Of a stretch of DNA of 64,000 nucleotides, positions 10,961 through 23,044 are shown piece after piece; positions within the stretch are counted from its first letter, which is position 1, and the number at the start of each line of letters is the position of its first letter. This DNA is from Hymenopus coronatus (taxonomy: Eukaryota > Arthropoda > Insecta > Mantodea > Hymenopodidae): positions 8,508,501 through 8,572,500 of the forward strand of contig CM060896.1 in the NCBI GenBank assembly GCA_030762935.1. The letters run 5' to 3'. Below the pieces are notes generated by a model. The model saw only the letters and a program-made list of their open reading frames with translations. It made no database searches and had not been told where the DNA came from. The translations under genes and the position numbers were made by a program.

Positions 10961-11660
10961 CGCAATTGAACGTTAATTTGGATTCGGTTTAAACTCTTTT
11001 TCGTTTAAAATTTGCTACAAAACCAATGAGGGAGCTATTTAAAAACGTGTAACTTTCAGTGTTACTATTGAATAAGTCTTATTAGTTTATATTCCCCACA
11101 TTTTTATAATTAAATACCTACTAAATGTGTGATGCACATTACCATTTCGGGTAAGTGGTTCTATTTGTCGTGAGTTGTAAATTAATGCAATATCAGCATA
11201 AAAATGCAATTGATTGCTATTAAAAGGTGTTTTAGAAGTGGTTAGTTTTTTTCGGAAGAATTCTGAAAGCAATCTTAGTGCGTTCACTTTCATGACAAGT
11301 AAACGTGCCGGCGCGCTGTCCATCCTTAACCTAATCATATCAACAGCACCTACCGCAATGCTGCCCATCATTGTCGTGGCTACAATACAACACAGCACTT
11401 ACATTAACTGATTAAATATGGAAACTAGATCAAAATTGCCCATTATTCAAAATGTATTTTGATAAATACTTACGTCGCTTATAAACTAAACAGTTACTCT
11501 AATTTCAACAGCTTCTTCTTCTTCTTCTTCTTCTATCATGCCAACCTCACAGCTATGCACTATAGCACATTGTTAATATACCTCACAAGAAGTGGTTTCA
11601 GTGAACAGCTCCGCCGCTAGAAAACGCTACTAGCCCTCCTCAATTAAAGCTATTTGGTTT
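10961..11660. other. Unassigned stretch with CpG-rich core and (CTT)n
   Basis: Around 11290-11390 both strands are open (up to 103 codons on minus, 65 on plus) and CpG-rich, but no family is recognised. A (CTT)n tract is at about 11507-11536. A host exon is possible but unproven. Confidence 0.3.
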
Positions 11661-11790
11661 TTTTATTTATTTATTTATTTATTTATTTACATAGAATGTC
11701 CCAATGAGGGACTGCCCTTTAGTGAGGCGGTAGGCAAAATTCAAAGAATAAAACACATTAACACATATAAAAAAGAGTATATAAGTATTT
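11661..11790 (-). mobile_element. LINE 3' end with (ATAA)n tail
   Basis: Minus strand reads GGCAGTCCCTCATTGGGACA then TTCTATG and (TAAA)n, as at the 3' ends of CR1/RTE-like LINEs. Body not recognised beyond. Confidence 0.5.
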
Positions 11791-12174
11791 ATCGATGAAG
11801 ATAGTAATTTGAGATATTTTCCAATTTTCTACGCTGCTTTCTTTTATGCACAACATCAAAAATGTTATATATTGCTTAAAACAGTTTTTTGACTTATAAT
11901 TTAAACGTTTCCGTCCAGGAGTACGAATTGTTCACGAATTTCTGTTAACGAGGGATGCATTGAGCAAACTGCTTTGATGTTTCTTCTGAAAAGTTTCTTC
12001 TTGATGTTTTCTTTTCTTTTCCTTTTATCTATGATGATATGTGTAATTACTTACATATTGGCAGGAACTTTTGAAAAGGAATTTTTATTATCGTCTATGA
12101 ATGCCCATGTTTAAATCATCCTAAACAAAACAAAAAATGTATAATTAAAAAGCAGTAGAGAACGAGAACCTGTA
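11791..12174. other. Unassigned stretch
   Basis: AT-rich; no gene or repeat recognised. Confidence 0.35.
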
Positions 12175-13170
12175 ACCTGGAACATCTTCCTCAGGAAATA
12201 AAATACCTACAGAGATGGGTGCGCTAAGAAAGATATCGAACGAGTATTACGTCCTAGAAACAACAGTAGTCGAACAAGGGACTATTACTATAAACACAAA
12301 GCGTTTCTATTATATAAAGAACATAACAAATCGCACTGGAAAAATAAATAAATAAAAAGGACAAGCCATATCCATGACAACAACAAAAATAAGCCAGATT
12401 CTTAAATCAGCTACAGAGTTGACCCACTTTCAAAGGCAGGTGTATGTTAGATCCCGTGCACATATGGACAAATATACATTGGCTCTACAAAAGGAAGTAC
12501 CAACACGCGCATAACGGAACACAAAAGAAATAGCCATCTAGGACAAATGGATAAATCAATCGTGGCACAAGCTTTATCCTTGGATAAACCATCAAATGGA
12601 ATATGATAAAGTAGAGGTTTTAGTTTCAAGCAAACATTAGTACCCCTGTTTATACTGAGAGGCCACAGCAACTTTAATAAAGACGAAGGATTCAAACTAG
12701 GCCAACCTGGATTCCCATAGTTCGAAACCTCCAAGCAGAAAACAAACATCACAAACTCCGCCTAGCGGGTCAAGAAATGAAAAGAAATTGCGTTTTATTT
12801 ATGGACGCTCTTTGACTGCTGTGGTTCTCAGCGTCCCCATTTTATACTGGGCGTGAAAAGCCGCTTAATTTTGTTCAGAGACTTCTCTATCAGGCTTGAA
12901 GTTGCCGTAAATCTACGACACGGGACCCCACGGCTTTACTTCCCTTCCGAAGGAAACCATTTTCACGCCCGAAAAAAATCCACCATCCTTCGCAGCGTTT
13001 GAACCAGCGGGTCAAGAGTACATACAACGGTTCCGTTTTACTATGCACTTAATTCTTGACAGAGAAGCGACCTAATTATAAAACATCTGAAGATGTCTCT
13101 CACAGACAGGGATGGAACGATAGCTCGAAATATTTTAACCTGCAAACGATGGTAAAATAGCCCGAAAATA
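12175..13170 (+). pseudogene. Penelope-like element relic with GIY-YIG endonuclease
   Basis: Frameshifted pieces on the plus strand follow the C-terminal part of Penelope-like proteins: a DPLSKAGV-like segment before the nuclease, then TNTRITEHKRN, SRLGQMDKSIVAQAL and YDKVEVLVSSKH, as in the GIY-YIG domain of these retroelements (the Y-[IV]-G-S-T start is degraded). The open segments end near 12770, where SINE-1 inserts; the tail resumes at 13018 and includes CTGAAGATGTCTCTCACAGA. Many stops: dead. No reverse transcriptase part is present. Confidence 0.6.
12776..13005 (-). mobile_element. SINE-1 copy 4, 5'-truncated, in the Penelope relic
   Basis: 230 bp, duplication AGCGGGTCAAGA at 12764-12775 and 13006-13017. 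The tRNA head is missing beyond the B box, as expected from incomplete target-primed reverse transcription. Confidence 0.9.
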
Positions 13171-13771
13171 TAAAACTAGGTATAATATCCACGCAATCAC
13201 TTCCCATAATCAGAGTTATAGAGTAATTCCACAGAAATGTCATATCACAATACTTCAATGTTTCGTAAATGCAAAACACAAAAAAGATTCTATTTTATGT
13301 GCAAAAGTTTTACAGCGTAAAAATCAGAGTTTTCAGATATTTTCTTTTTTCTTTCTTACCTTACTCTCTACATCATATATTAGGACTTCCTTGATTCACA
13401 GTGATAAGACTTCCAAACATATGCATATCAATGTTAATCTGTTATGCTGAACAAGGATAAATTATCATAAATGGGAAAATAAAGTATTTATTAAAATATC
13501 CTTCCGGATCCTACGTTAATATCACATTATCAACAGAAAAGGTATCTGAGTATTTTTTTCTGAAGCTGGTGGATTTTCGGTAAGAGTCCGTAACAGATTG
13601 CCGTTCTATTTTCTTGGTGCTTCGTACTCTCAGGCAATCAGACTTTGACGAGTGCAGCTTGAAAAAATTGCTAAAGCATAGGCAGAAAGACAATAAAAAT
13701 ATAGACTACGTCTAAGAGAGGAAAATTTCGGTAAGGAAAAAAAAAAAAAAACTGTTTCTAAGACAGAAAAA
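13171..13771. other. Unassigned stretch
   Basis: AT-rich, ending in an A-run (13738-13751). No gene recognised. Confidence 0.35.
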
Positions 13772-14454
13772 TCTGATGCGTTCCATTCACACAATTTTGT
13801 TACATCTCTGCCACAATTATTGTTAAAAAGCTAATGTTTCTATTTACTTCATGCTAATTGACAAAAAGTCTTATTACTTGCTTCCTTGTAAGTAGAAGCG
13901 AAATAAGAGAGTGCCATAGGTTAAAGTGATAGTCAAAAGCTGATCGCTATGTGACTGAAGTTCCTTTGTTTGTATGGACAGGAGTTGACAAATTCCTGTA
14001 TGAGAAAAGTATTTGCTTTAAAAACTGAAACCAAAAACAATGAATACATAAAAACGATCAATTCCACGAAAGAAATGTATATTACATAAATTGTGTGTTC
14101 TACATTTTTTGTGTGGTAAGTTTTTGTCCATCTCTTACGGTTTAGCAGTTATGCAAAATTCCGTAAAATTCATCCAGAATAAAGTAACCTTAAGAGGCAT
14201 TCCCAAATATTCAAGATATACATTTTATTTGTCAGGTAAATATCTTTAATATACAATATTTTAATCAAAATCGTTAGAGCCATTTTTCAGAAAATCAAAA
14301 TTTTCGAAAAAAGTTCCATGTAAAGGGTAGCGTGGGATTTTCTTGAAAAGCTTCGTGTTGCATCCTCGGAAGATACCGAACTTAAATATCAAGTTTGGTA
14401 TTTAACGGTCTTTTCGTTTTTGAGCAATTCTGTCCAGAGACACACAGACAGACA

Positions 14455-14742
14455 AAAATATAAATGGCGTGTTATTATGGACGTTCTTTAACTGCTGTGG
14501 TTCTCAGCGTCCCATTATAAATTGGGCGTGAAAGATCGCTTAATTTTGCTCAAAGGCCTATCAGGCTTGAGGTTCTTTTACGTGCCGTAAATCTACGACA
14601 CGGGACCAACGGCTCTATTTCCCTTCCGAAGGAAGCCATGCTAAAGATTTTTACACCCGAAAAAAATCCATCGTCCTCCGCCGCGTTTGAACCCGCGATT
14701 TTGGGTATATGAAGTTAGGTAACCATTACACCACGGAGGGCG
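14455..14742 (-). mobile_element. SINE-1 copy 5 in a HINE-like copy
   Basis: Duplication ACACAGACAGACA at 14442-14454 and 14743-14755. Full head and tail. Confidence 0.88.
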
Positions 14743-14791
14743 ACACAGACAGACAGACACATACACGGACCTTTTTCCAGAAATGCTTTTT

Positions 14792-15675
14792 ACTTTCTCT
14801 AGCCCCGTATGTACAATATACATAGGGATAGAGAAGTATTGTATTCCAACCAAAAATTTGATTTCGAGATTTCACCGGAAATACTTGTTTTACGAACCCC
14901 TGAATAAAAAAAAAAAACAAAACAAAAAAACCTTCAGAAACAGGTCCGCGCGCGCGCGTGTGTGTATCTATGGACAGCATAGATCAAAAACGAAACGACC
15001 GTTAAATACCAAACTTGATATTTAAGTTTGGTATCTTCCAAGGATGTGACACGGAGATTTTCAAGAAAATTCCGCCACCCCTAACTACCCTTTATATTGA
15101 AAAAAGTTTCGAAATTTTTGTTTTTCTTAAAAATGGCTGTAACGATTTTGATTAAAATATCACATATTAAAGCCATTTCTATCACAAATAAAATTTATAT
15201 ATTGAATTTTCTGTAAATAGCTTCTGAAGACCTGTTTATTCTGGATGAATTTTGCTTAATATGGCATAACTGTAAACCTTTGAGAGATAGACAAAAATGT
15301 AGATCTTGTTAAAATACACACTTTATGGCATGCGTTTTTTACGTGGAGCTTGCCGTTTTCGAGGTATTCTTTGCTATTAGTTTCAATTGCTTCTTATACT
15401 TTTCTCAGACGGAAGTGTCCGTTTTTCTTTTGTTTTACTCCTGAGTCAAGCAAAAAACTAATTTGCAATGAGAATCGCACGACAGTTTTTAACACATTTG
15501 ACTATCACTTTAGCCTAGTGCATTCCCTTAGTTCCATTCTACTTATAAAGGACTAAGTAATACAATTCTGCTAATGTTTATCTCGATTATCATTTTGTTG
15601 AAAGAAGAATTATCTTTCGTAAGAAGTTTATTTGTAGAGTAGCTAGAGAAAGTCATGTGAGCGTAACACATCAAA
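14792..15675 (+). mobile_element. HINE-like copy, subfamily B
   Basis: Starts ACTTTCTCTAGCCCC and ends AGCTAGAGAAAGTCATGTGA then GCGTAACACATCA; both subterminal repeats carry the same CTAG variant, defining subfamily B. Confidence 0.85.
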
Positions 15676-15837
15676 TATTTTTCTTTTTTGGATTCAGGGG
15701 GGCCCAAAACATGTATTTCCGATGAAATCTCTGTATGAAATTGTTGGATACATTACAATACCTTCTCTATACACTATGTACTTGTAGAGAAAGTAAAATT
15801 TACTAAACTCAGCAATACTAAAAGAGGAAAAAACTGA

Positions 15838-16060
15838 TTACGGTAGTGATGGGAGTATTCGAATGTAAAATGACGAGTATTCGATTCTCGACTGTTCTCG
15901 AATTCTGAATGTTGTATTCGAATCTTTCACTCGTTTGAAAATGCCCTGGATGCTGTATTCGAAAACTGCACTGAGGTCTCGAGCAGGTGCAGGTACACCG
16001 AACTGAATCGAGATCTCGTCTCGAGAATAGTTTTACCTAAATCTAATTGGTGCTGTTGCT
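15838..16060 (+). repeat. hAT-like end with ATTCGA subterminal repeats
   Basis: CGGTAGTGATGGGAGTATTC resembles hAT terminal repeats (…TGATGGG…), followed by repeated TATTCGA/TCTCGA motifs. No opposite end is seen, so it is a fragment. Confidence 0.35.
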
Positions 16061-16143
16061 TAAAGGTTATTCATAATCATAGTCCATAATCTTGTTGCTT
16101 GGCGGGGAAGCGCGGAGGGGTGAGCACGCTGATAAATATCCTA

Positions 16144-16914
16144 CGAGATACGAGGTACGTCCAGAAAGTAAGTTCCGTTTCAATTTATCTCCGCTGCAGC
16201 GCTGCGATCGCAGTTCCGCGCATGCGCGGTAGACGCTCTGTATCAAGGAGAAGAAACGTGCGCCATTTTGAGATCGCTGTCAGCTAAATACGCTTTATTG
16301 TGCTTGTTTACAATGTCGGTGTTGATTGAAAATCCCGCCGCTTGTGAAATCAGATCTGTGATTCGTTTTCTGAATGCTAGGAAGTGAAACCAATTGAAAT
16401 TTATCGGCAAATTTGCGAAGTTTAAGGACAAAATGCGATGAGTGATTCAATGGTGAGAAGATGGGTCCGACAGTTCAATGAAGGACGTAGTGAAGTGCAC
16501 GATGAAGAACGAAGTGGGTGTCAATCTTTGGTTACAGAAGAATTGGTTCATGCGATTGATGATGATGACAAGATCCAGGAAGTTTACAATTAGTGCTCTT
16601 GCTCTCCCCAAAGCTCACGATCACTAATTCATCTGTTCTTACATCTCAAGTCTTTCCTTGGCGGTCAACACTTCAACAATGACGAAGAGCTGGAAGAAAA
16701 TGTTTCCAACTTTTTGAAGACACAGGCGGCAAACTTCTATGAAGAAGGTATACAAAAACTTGTGCCACGCTATGACAAATGCCTGCAAAATTTCGGCAGT
16801 TATGTGGAAAAGTAGTTTAAGAGTTGTAGGATTTTGTGCAATAAATAATTATTTTGTATCTGTACACAATTTAATTTTATTACCAAACTGAACTTACTTT
16901 CTGGACGTATCTCG
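16144..16914 (+). mobile_element. Internally deleted mariner element with both TIRs
   Basis: 771 bp between TA at 16142-16143 and TA at 16915-16916. Ends match as inverted repeats around TACGTCCAGAAAGTAAGTTC (left) and ACTTACTTTCTGGACGTA (right); the left end has a 7-bp internal duplication. Confidence 0.85.
16313..16815 (+). pseudogene. Mariner transposase, catalytic core deleted
   Basis: N-terminus MSVLIENPAACEIRSVIRFL is followed, after a frameshift, by MSDSMVRRWVRQFNEGRSEV (mariner helix-turn-helix region), then EERSGCQSLVTEELVHAID. The frame jumps to the C-terminus NFYEEGIQKLVPRYDKCLQN and GSYVEK with stop TAG at 16813-16815. All three catalytic Asp segments are missing, so the protein is inactive; the intact TIRs would still let it be mobilised in trans. 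Confidence 0.8.
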
Positions 16915-17125
16915 TAAATCATCTGGTCAGGATGGAATATGAGAATATGTTATCAAGTCGGCACTGCATTAAATTTGACTCGTATGTTTCCCGGTAAACC
17001 ACAAGGTGATCTCAAATTATTTTGAGATGACAACCTCAATGGCGACTTACAATGTCGTAAGTACTTTAGATCCCGGGTTTCGTAGTATAGCCAACTATAT
17101 GGTCAAATTGTGTTGATTTATTTGT

Positions 17126-17410
17126 TGTTTTTTTCGACACTGTGCCAGTATGTTGTGCTATGGTAACTCAGTGATAGAGCAACCGGCAGATCCGTGGTTC
17201 GAATCCCGGCTATGGCATTGGATTTTTCGGTCCGACTCTATCCAACCAGGCATGACTCACGAAGCAAGCTGTTCACACATATTCGGACTATGGCCGCGGG
17301 GCGTAGTCACAATTTATATGTACTTATGGAAAAAGAGCTGTGGATGTAGTTGGTGGACAAGCAAAAAGGATTGCATGGGCTTGCAGTTTCATCTACAACT
17401 CGAATGAAAA
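17126..17410 (+). mobile_element. tRNA-derived SINE-4
   Basis: tRNA-like head with GTGATAGAGCAACCGGCAG and B box GGTTCGAATCCC, followed by a body rich in CpG. Single copy here, limits approximate. Confidence 0.5.
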
Positions 17411-18254
17411 ATACAGATGAGTTAATTCGTTATCTATGTAATAAAACCAAACACGATGGAAAGGTTTCTACACGTTTTGCCTATTCCGGCTACCCATAGG
17501 GTTCATTGCGCGAAAGTGATATGAATATGTCATCAAATATGCTCACCTTCAAGCGGACGTCAGTCAGACTGATCCTCAAGTTCCCAGTTCAGCGTCAAAT
17601 GCAATAACGGAACTTTTTGTACGTGTGTACTGCATTTAGCGATCGTGCAGCACAACTGCGACACAATAAACCATGTGATTCAGCTACACACTTATCTTTA
17701 CCACTTGATTTGGAGAACCGTCCTAGTGCATATTGTCATCAAACTATTGTGTGATTTAAAAACAATAAGAAAAAGAAAAGCGAGTGCTTCGTATCCATCT
17801 TCTCTCTCTACTCATCTCTGCCATTATTTTTGACTGAAATTATCATAAAGAAAGCTTTAGTAAATACTTTTTATTTAAAATATATCCAAGCCGCTAACTG
17901 CTTTGTCTGAAATACCAATCAATATATGAGGATCACTGGAATATTGTCCACCTTTGGGGAAATCATTGTTGCTGTGTGGAAATAGCTGATCATTGGCACT
18001 ACGACTGTAGTGGACAGAGCATTGTTGCATCATTCATTTTCCATCATTTTATGCTTGAAGTCTGGAAACAGAACGTTCTTGCAGTGCAATGGAGATTCAA
18101 AGAGAGCATTTTTGTACAATGATCTTGTATGACTTCAAAACATGAAATGCAGTGACTTTGAGTGTTCGAGGGGGGGGGGGCTATTCTCCGTCACGGGGGC
18201 GGGGTAGGAATATGTTAAAAATGAAGAGAAGCGAGGAGACCAACAATTAGTGCT
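17411..18254. other. Unassigned stretch
   Basis: No gene recognised. Contains a G-run at 18170-18180. May include the degenerate 5' end of the following mariner relic. Confidence 0.35.
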
Positions 18255-20118
18255 GACTGAGAAAAGCAACACCACTGCTCACTACTCGAACAAGGAGCTG
18301 GCAATAGCACTTCATGTACAAACACTTCCTCAAGATGGATGCCCTACAATTTATCTGAAACACAGAAGCTGTATTGGGTGGAATGGTGCCGAGAAATGCT
18401 GCAAAGATTTATTGAGGAAAGTCTAACCAAGTTTAAAATATAGCTAGGATGACGAAACAAAGATATTAGGTTGATCCAGAAACAAAACACTAGTCCTCCA
18501 TTTGGGTGTTCCAAATGGCCAACTACCCTTCAAAATCAAGAGAGCAAAGAGGGTTGGAAAGAAAATGGTTGTCTCTGTCTTCTCAACAAGTTATGCTCGA
18601 AAACCAGAAAACTGTTACTACAAAATGGTACACAGAAGTTTGCCTTCCGAAAGTGCTTCAAAATATCAGAGGGAAGTGTCCAAAGATGCATTCTGTTGCA
18701 TAATGTCAAATGCATCAGCTCACACTGCTAATGTAACAATGCAGTTTCTGCAAGGAACAGAGGCAAAACTACGAGGGCGGGTCAAAAAGTTACGCCAAAT
18801 AATTTTTTTTTACAAAAAAGTTTAATAGTTAAAATCACAAATTAACTTACACCGTTTACCTACTACTTTTCGACATACTCACCAACTTTCTCAACACAGC
18901 TATTCCATCGTGATTTCAGTTTCAATATGCTCCGCTCGTAGAAATCCGTTTCCCCGGAGTATAACCATCTGCGAACTGCTGATTTCACTTCCGCGTCTGT
19001 CGCAAAGCATTGACCGGCCAGGAATTTCGTCATAGGACCAAACAGATGAAAGTCCGACGTTGCAAGGTCCGGACTGTATTGTGGATGCTGGAGCACCTTC
19101 AAACCAAATTTGGTAACAGTAGCAGCAACATGGGGGCGAGCATTGCCATGAAGTTTGACATCATCAGCATTATGTTGTGGCGTTTGTCATGAAAGTCACG
19201 ATGTAACTTTAGCAAAGGTTTAATGTAGGCTGCATCATTCACTGGTCCCGTGTTCAGCAATAAAACACCATGCTATCCCTGAACACTGTCACAAGCTCTT
19301 TCCTAGCAGATTGAGTCACTTTGGATGTTTTCTTTACTGGGTTACCAGCATGTTTCGGGCGTGTCCACGACTCATCACCAGTGACGATTCCTTTCAGAAA
19401 GTCATGCCCTTCTGCGGTGTACTGCATCAAGTAATCCAAACCTGCCATTAATCGCCGGTCCTTGTGGCTGTGTCAGGTTTTTAGGCACCTAGCGAGCACT
19501 AACTTTAAGAAATTTCAACGTGCCATGAACGATATCATAGCAAATGTTGAACTGTTCCGATAAGGTTCGCAGTTGCATAAGCAGATCGTTCAAAATTGCC
19601 GCCGCCTCAATGCCTCTGGATACATTACTGCGGTCCATTCAATCATCGCCATACATGCCACGCAGGTCCCTGTTAATTTCACTTGGGCCACAAATAAGAA
19701 CCATACCTCTCTGCTCTTCACATGTGGATGACAGTAGCATGCGCGCTATCTTTGGGCATCGTTCACGCTTCTCTCGCTAGAGCTGTACATGAAACAAAAA
19801 GACCATCTGTATGAAATTGCAACATTCCATCTTCAATACCAAGGCATACACAATTATTGTGCATTACTTTTCGATCACCCTCATGTTAACTCATCCACCA
19901 TATAGTTCTGATCCATATTGGCACCATGTGGTTTCTTCTTGTTCCCAATGGTTCAAGGTTAGCCCAGAAGAAGCTGTTGCAGCATACAAAGACGAGTTAT
20001 ATGCAGTACCAGAAACTGAGTGGCATGGATGCACCCAGAAGTGATTCTGGATGATGGAATGCTGCATACAGTGCCAGGGAGAATACTTAAGAGTAACTGG
20101 GATAAACAAAAACTTTCA
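18255..20118 (+). pseudogene. Mariner transposase relic (outer), split by a second mariner
   Basis: Part one, 18255-18771: YNLSETQKLYWVEWCREMLQ, then KIKRAKRVGKKMVVSVFSTS and NASAHTANVTMQFLQ (after HDNASSHTA). Part two, 19884-20118: THPPYSSDPYW (second half of HPPYSPDLAP), SPEEAVAAYKDELYAVPETE and CIQCQGEYLR, the usual mariner C-terminus. Between them sits an inverted mariner copy. Stops and frameshifts throughout. Confidence 0.7.
18772..19883 (-). mobile_element. Mariner relic (inner) inserted in the outer mariner
   Basis: Left end after TA: CGAGGGCGGGTCAAAAAGTT; right end GCATTACTTTTCGATCACCC is its degenerate inverted copy. Minus-strand coding pieces: KGIVTGDESW (first Asp), QHPQYSPDLATSDFHLFGPM (third Asp region), and SRWNSCVEKVGEYVEK with stop near 18863. 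The N-terminal region has an internal deletion. Inactive. Confidence 0.78.
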
Positions 20119-20149
20119 ATGAGTATTCCTCTACAAAAATATCAGATAG

Positions 20150-20442
20150 AAATAAATGGCATGTTATTTATGGACGCTCTTTAATTGCTGTGGCTCTCAG
20201 CGTCCCATTCTAAATTGAGTGTGAAAGACCACTTTATTTTGCTCAGAGGCCTCTCTATCAGGTTTGAGGTTCTTTTACGTGCTGCAAATCTACAACACGG
20301 TACCAACGGCTTTACTTCCCTTCCGAAGGAAACCATGATAAGGATTTTTACACATGAGAAAGTCCATCGTCCTCTGCCGGATTTGAAGCTGTGACCTTGG
20401 GTATATGAGGTTAGCATAACCATTACACCACGGAGAGCGACT
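20150..20442 (-). mobile_element. SINE-1 copy 6
   Basis: Full-length; flanked by AGATAG on both sides (20144-20149 and 20443-20448), a short or decayed duplication. Confidence 0.8.
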
Positions 20443-20454
20443 AGATAGCACATG

Positions 20455-20671
20455 GTCACATAACACAAAATAATAGACTTTAGACTTCCTTACTCAAGAT
20501 TACCAAAAATTCATGGCAGTCATAAATATCTAGGATTAAGTATGTATAACAAAGTTCCGAAATATATTACCTCACTACCCAATCATAAATTCAAAACATT
20601 TCTGGACAATTGGCTGAAAGATAACGCTTTTTACTCAGTAGAAATGTTCTTTGTAATAACTTTCACATAGA
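20455..20671 (+). pseudogene. LINE reverse transcriptase C-terminus
   Basis: Open frame RLPYSRLPKIHGSHKYLGLS, MYNKVPKYITSLPNHKFKTF, LDNWLKDNAFYSVEMF and a stop at 20669-20671. The SxxYLGxxxYNKxP and FYSVExF pattern is seen at the end of many LINE-encoded polymerases. Only the tail is present; the clade is not determined. Confidence 0.5.
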
Positions 20672-22381
20672 TGAATAATATCTATGCTAACTTTGTAAAA
20701 TGTAACCATTATACAAATTTATCATAAACATGCTGTAAGTACTTCATTATGTAAATAGCAGCAAATATATTCAACTATGTTTCAAATGGTGTAAATAATT
20801 GTATATAGCTCAAATTTTGTAATACGAGAAATTATGTACTTGACGAGACCAACTGCAATGTTGTCAAACACCTTATTGGTCAATAAACTTTATTCTTATT
20901 TGCTGTTTTAATACTTTTCTAGCGGCCCTCATACTAAAATTAATATTGCTTGTAAAAAGGCCCATGGAGACTTATATAACATTGAACAAAATAAACATGC
21001 AATAAGTTAATAGCATAGTTTTATTTCCTTTAAACTCATGTCAGTTCTTTTAGAATTATGCATTGTCTTTATTCTGGTGCATTAAAATATGCATAATTTC
21101 ACAAATCTGTCTAAAATGCAAATCAGTGAGGACACTAATTTCTTCAGTAATTGGAATATTTTATTTTTGAAAACTTCTAGTAAAGGTTAAATCCTACCCT
21201 AGAAACAGAATTTTAGAAAACTAGTTTTGGATTAACATTTCTGGAAATTTAAAACTGCTGTACTTGACCTGTAATGAGATTTGACAAAAATGTCAGCCTA
21301 TTTCAAAATGTTTATTAATAAATGCTGTAAATTTATTCATAAACTATTATTTTATTAGCATCACTGCAAAAGTTTCAAGAATGAACAATGAACCTAGATG
21401 ATTTTGACTAAACCTATAAAAAGTGAGAACCATTTTAAGAAAACTCAACAAACACAATTTTTTTTCAAAGTTTATTTTTAATGGATTCTAAGGTTAAATG
21501 TGAGGCTTATACAATGCTTAACAAAAATATCACAACTGAACATTTGCTGTTGTAAGAGGCACCTGAATATAGCAAATTTTCATAAAACTCAGCATTTCCA
21601 TTTTTTAAGATTTCACAAAAACTCAATGGTTGAAACTAAGAACATAAATTATATAAAAGGTTAAATGAAAATAAAATCAACAGTGTGACAGTTTGCTTTG
21701 GCTGCCAGCAGAATGAGCCTTACCCAAACTGTCTATTGAAGAAATATTTTACTCCACATAAGTTTGATTGTATAACTGTACAGTCTTCAAATACTCATAA
21801 AAGAAAGCAGAAAAAAGTATTTAACTGTACATGACTTGAGACTGACTCAGGAAAGGTAGGAAATGAAATTGCATCTGCTCTGAGAGACCATTTAAGTTCT
21901 TCAGAACAAGATCTAATGAAAAATGCAGAAAATCTTAATCTCAAATTGTTTTCTGTTTCTTGTGGTTCCCAAAACAAAAACTCTACAATGATGGAATGCT
22001 TTTGAATTACACAAACTCAAAAGTATTTAAAGAAATTCAACATTATTTCCAAATTCGTGAGCATAGCTATTTGCGTCCTTTTTGGCCTTGTTGAAAATAA
22101 CTAAGAAAACACAAAACAATCACTGTATCCTCAGGAAATGTTTAGGGTAAAGACTGGTTTTTGTTTTGCCTAGGATAAATGTATCCAAATTATGTACATA
22201 TTATATTCCTGACAATACCCAGCTCTCTTGTAACATCAAAAGTAATAAATCAATAAATAAATGAGCTGTGATAAACAAAGCAGCTTTTACTTACTTCAGT
22301 TGAAGTTGATGCAGCAACATGTCAAGTCTGTATATCTTCAACAATGCAACATGTGTATGTAAATAGAATCAGTATAGTTAA
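20672..22381. other. Repeat-poor AT-rich stretch
   Basis: 1.7 kb with no gene or dispersed repeat recognised. Several minus-strand AATAAA signals (for example near 21022) would fit a minus-strand 3'UTR, but there is no linked coding exon. Confidence 0.35.
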
Positions 22382-23044
22382 AAATATAGAGAAGGTATTG
22401 TATTGCACCCAAAAATTCAATACCAAATTTGATATAAAAGTTTTGTATCTTCCAAAGATTTTGATTTTCTTAAAAATCGCTCTAATGATTTTGATTAAAA
22501 TACCTTATGTATAAAATATTTACATGACAAACAAAATGTACATCTTGAATTTTCTGAGAATAGCCTTTGGAGGACCTCTTCATTCTGGATGACTTTTATG
22601 CAACCGGAAAACTGTAAGAGATATACAAAAACTTAGTACACAAAAAATGCATTTCTTTAAAAACACACAAAATAAATATATATTTTTGTAGAGTTAACCG
22701 TTTTCAAGGTGTTTCGGATTATTGGTTTAAATTTTAAGCCATTTTAACTTTTATCAAACAGAAAGACATCTGTTTTCTCATTTTGCATTTGTTTACTCCT
22801 GGCAAGCAAAGAGATTGGGATTTTAATTGTTTCACTTAGAGCCCAGCTTTTAATGGACGACACTATAGCTTTAACCTGTGCATTTTCTTATTTCCCTTCT
22901 ACTTACAAGGAAGCTAGTAATAAGACTAAATCTACTTATGCTTATTTTGATTAGCATGATGTATATAACAGATTAATGCTTTGAATAAAAGGTTTGTTTA
23001 CTGAACAGCTAGAGAACATCACGTGAATGGAACACATTACATTT
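22382..23044 (+). mobile_element. HINE-like copy, 5' shortened
   Basis: Enters at TATAGAGAAGGTATTG, lacks the CA tract, ends GTGAATGGAACACATTACA. Confidence 0.7.

Larger units (their letters stand above)
13772..15794 (-). mobile_element. HINE-like copy containing SINE-1 and another HINE copy
   Basis: Host copy segments: 13772-14454, 14743-14791 and 15676-15794. The first insertion is SINE-1 (14455-14742), the second a HINE-like copy (14792-15675). The internal motif GAAATGCTTTT...CTTTTTTGGATTCAGG is split exactly by the second. Confidence 0.85.
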
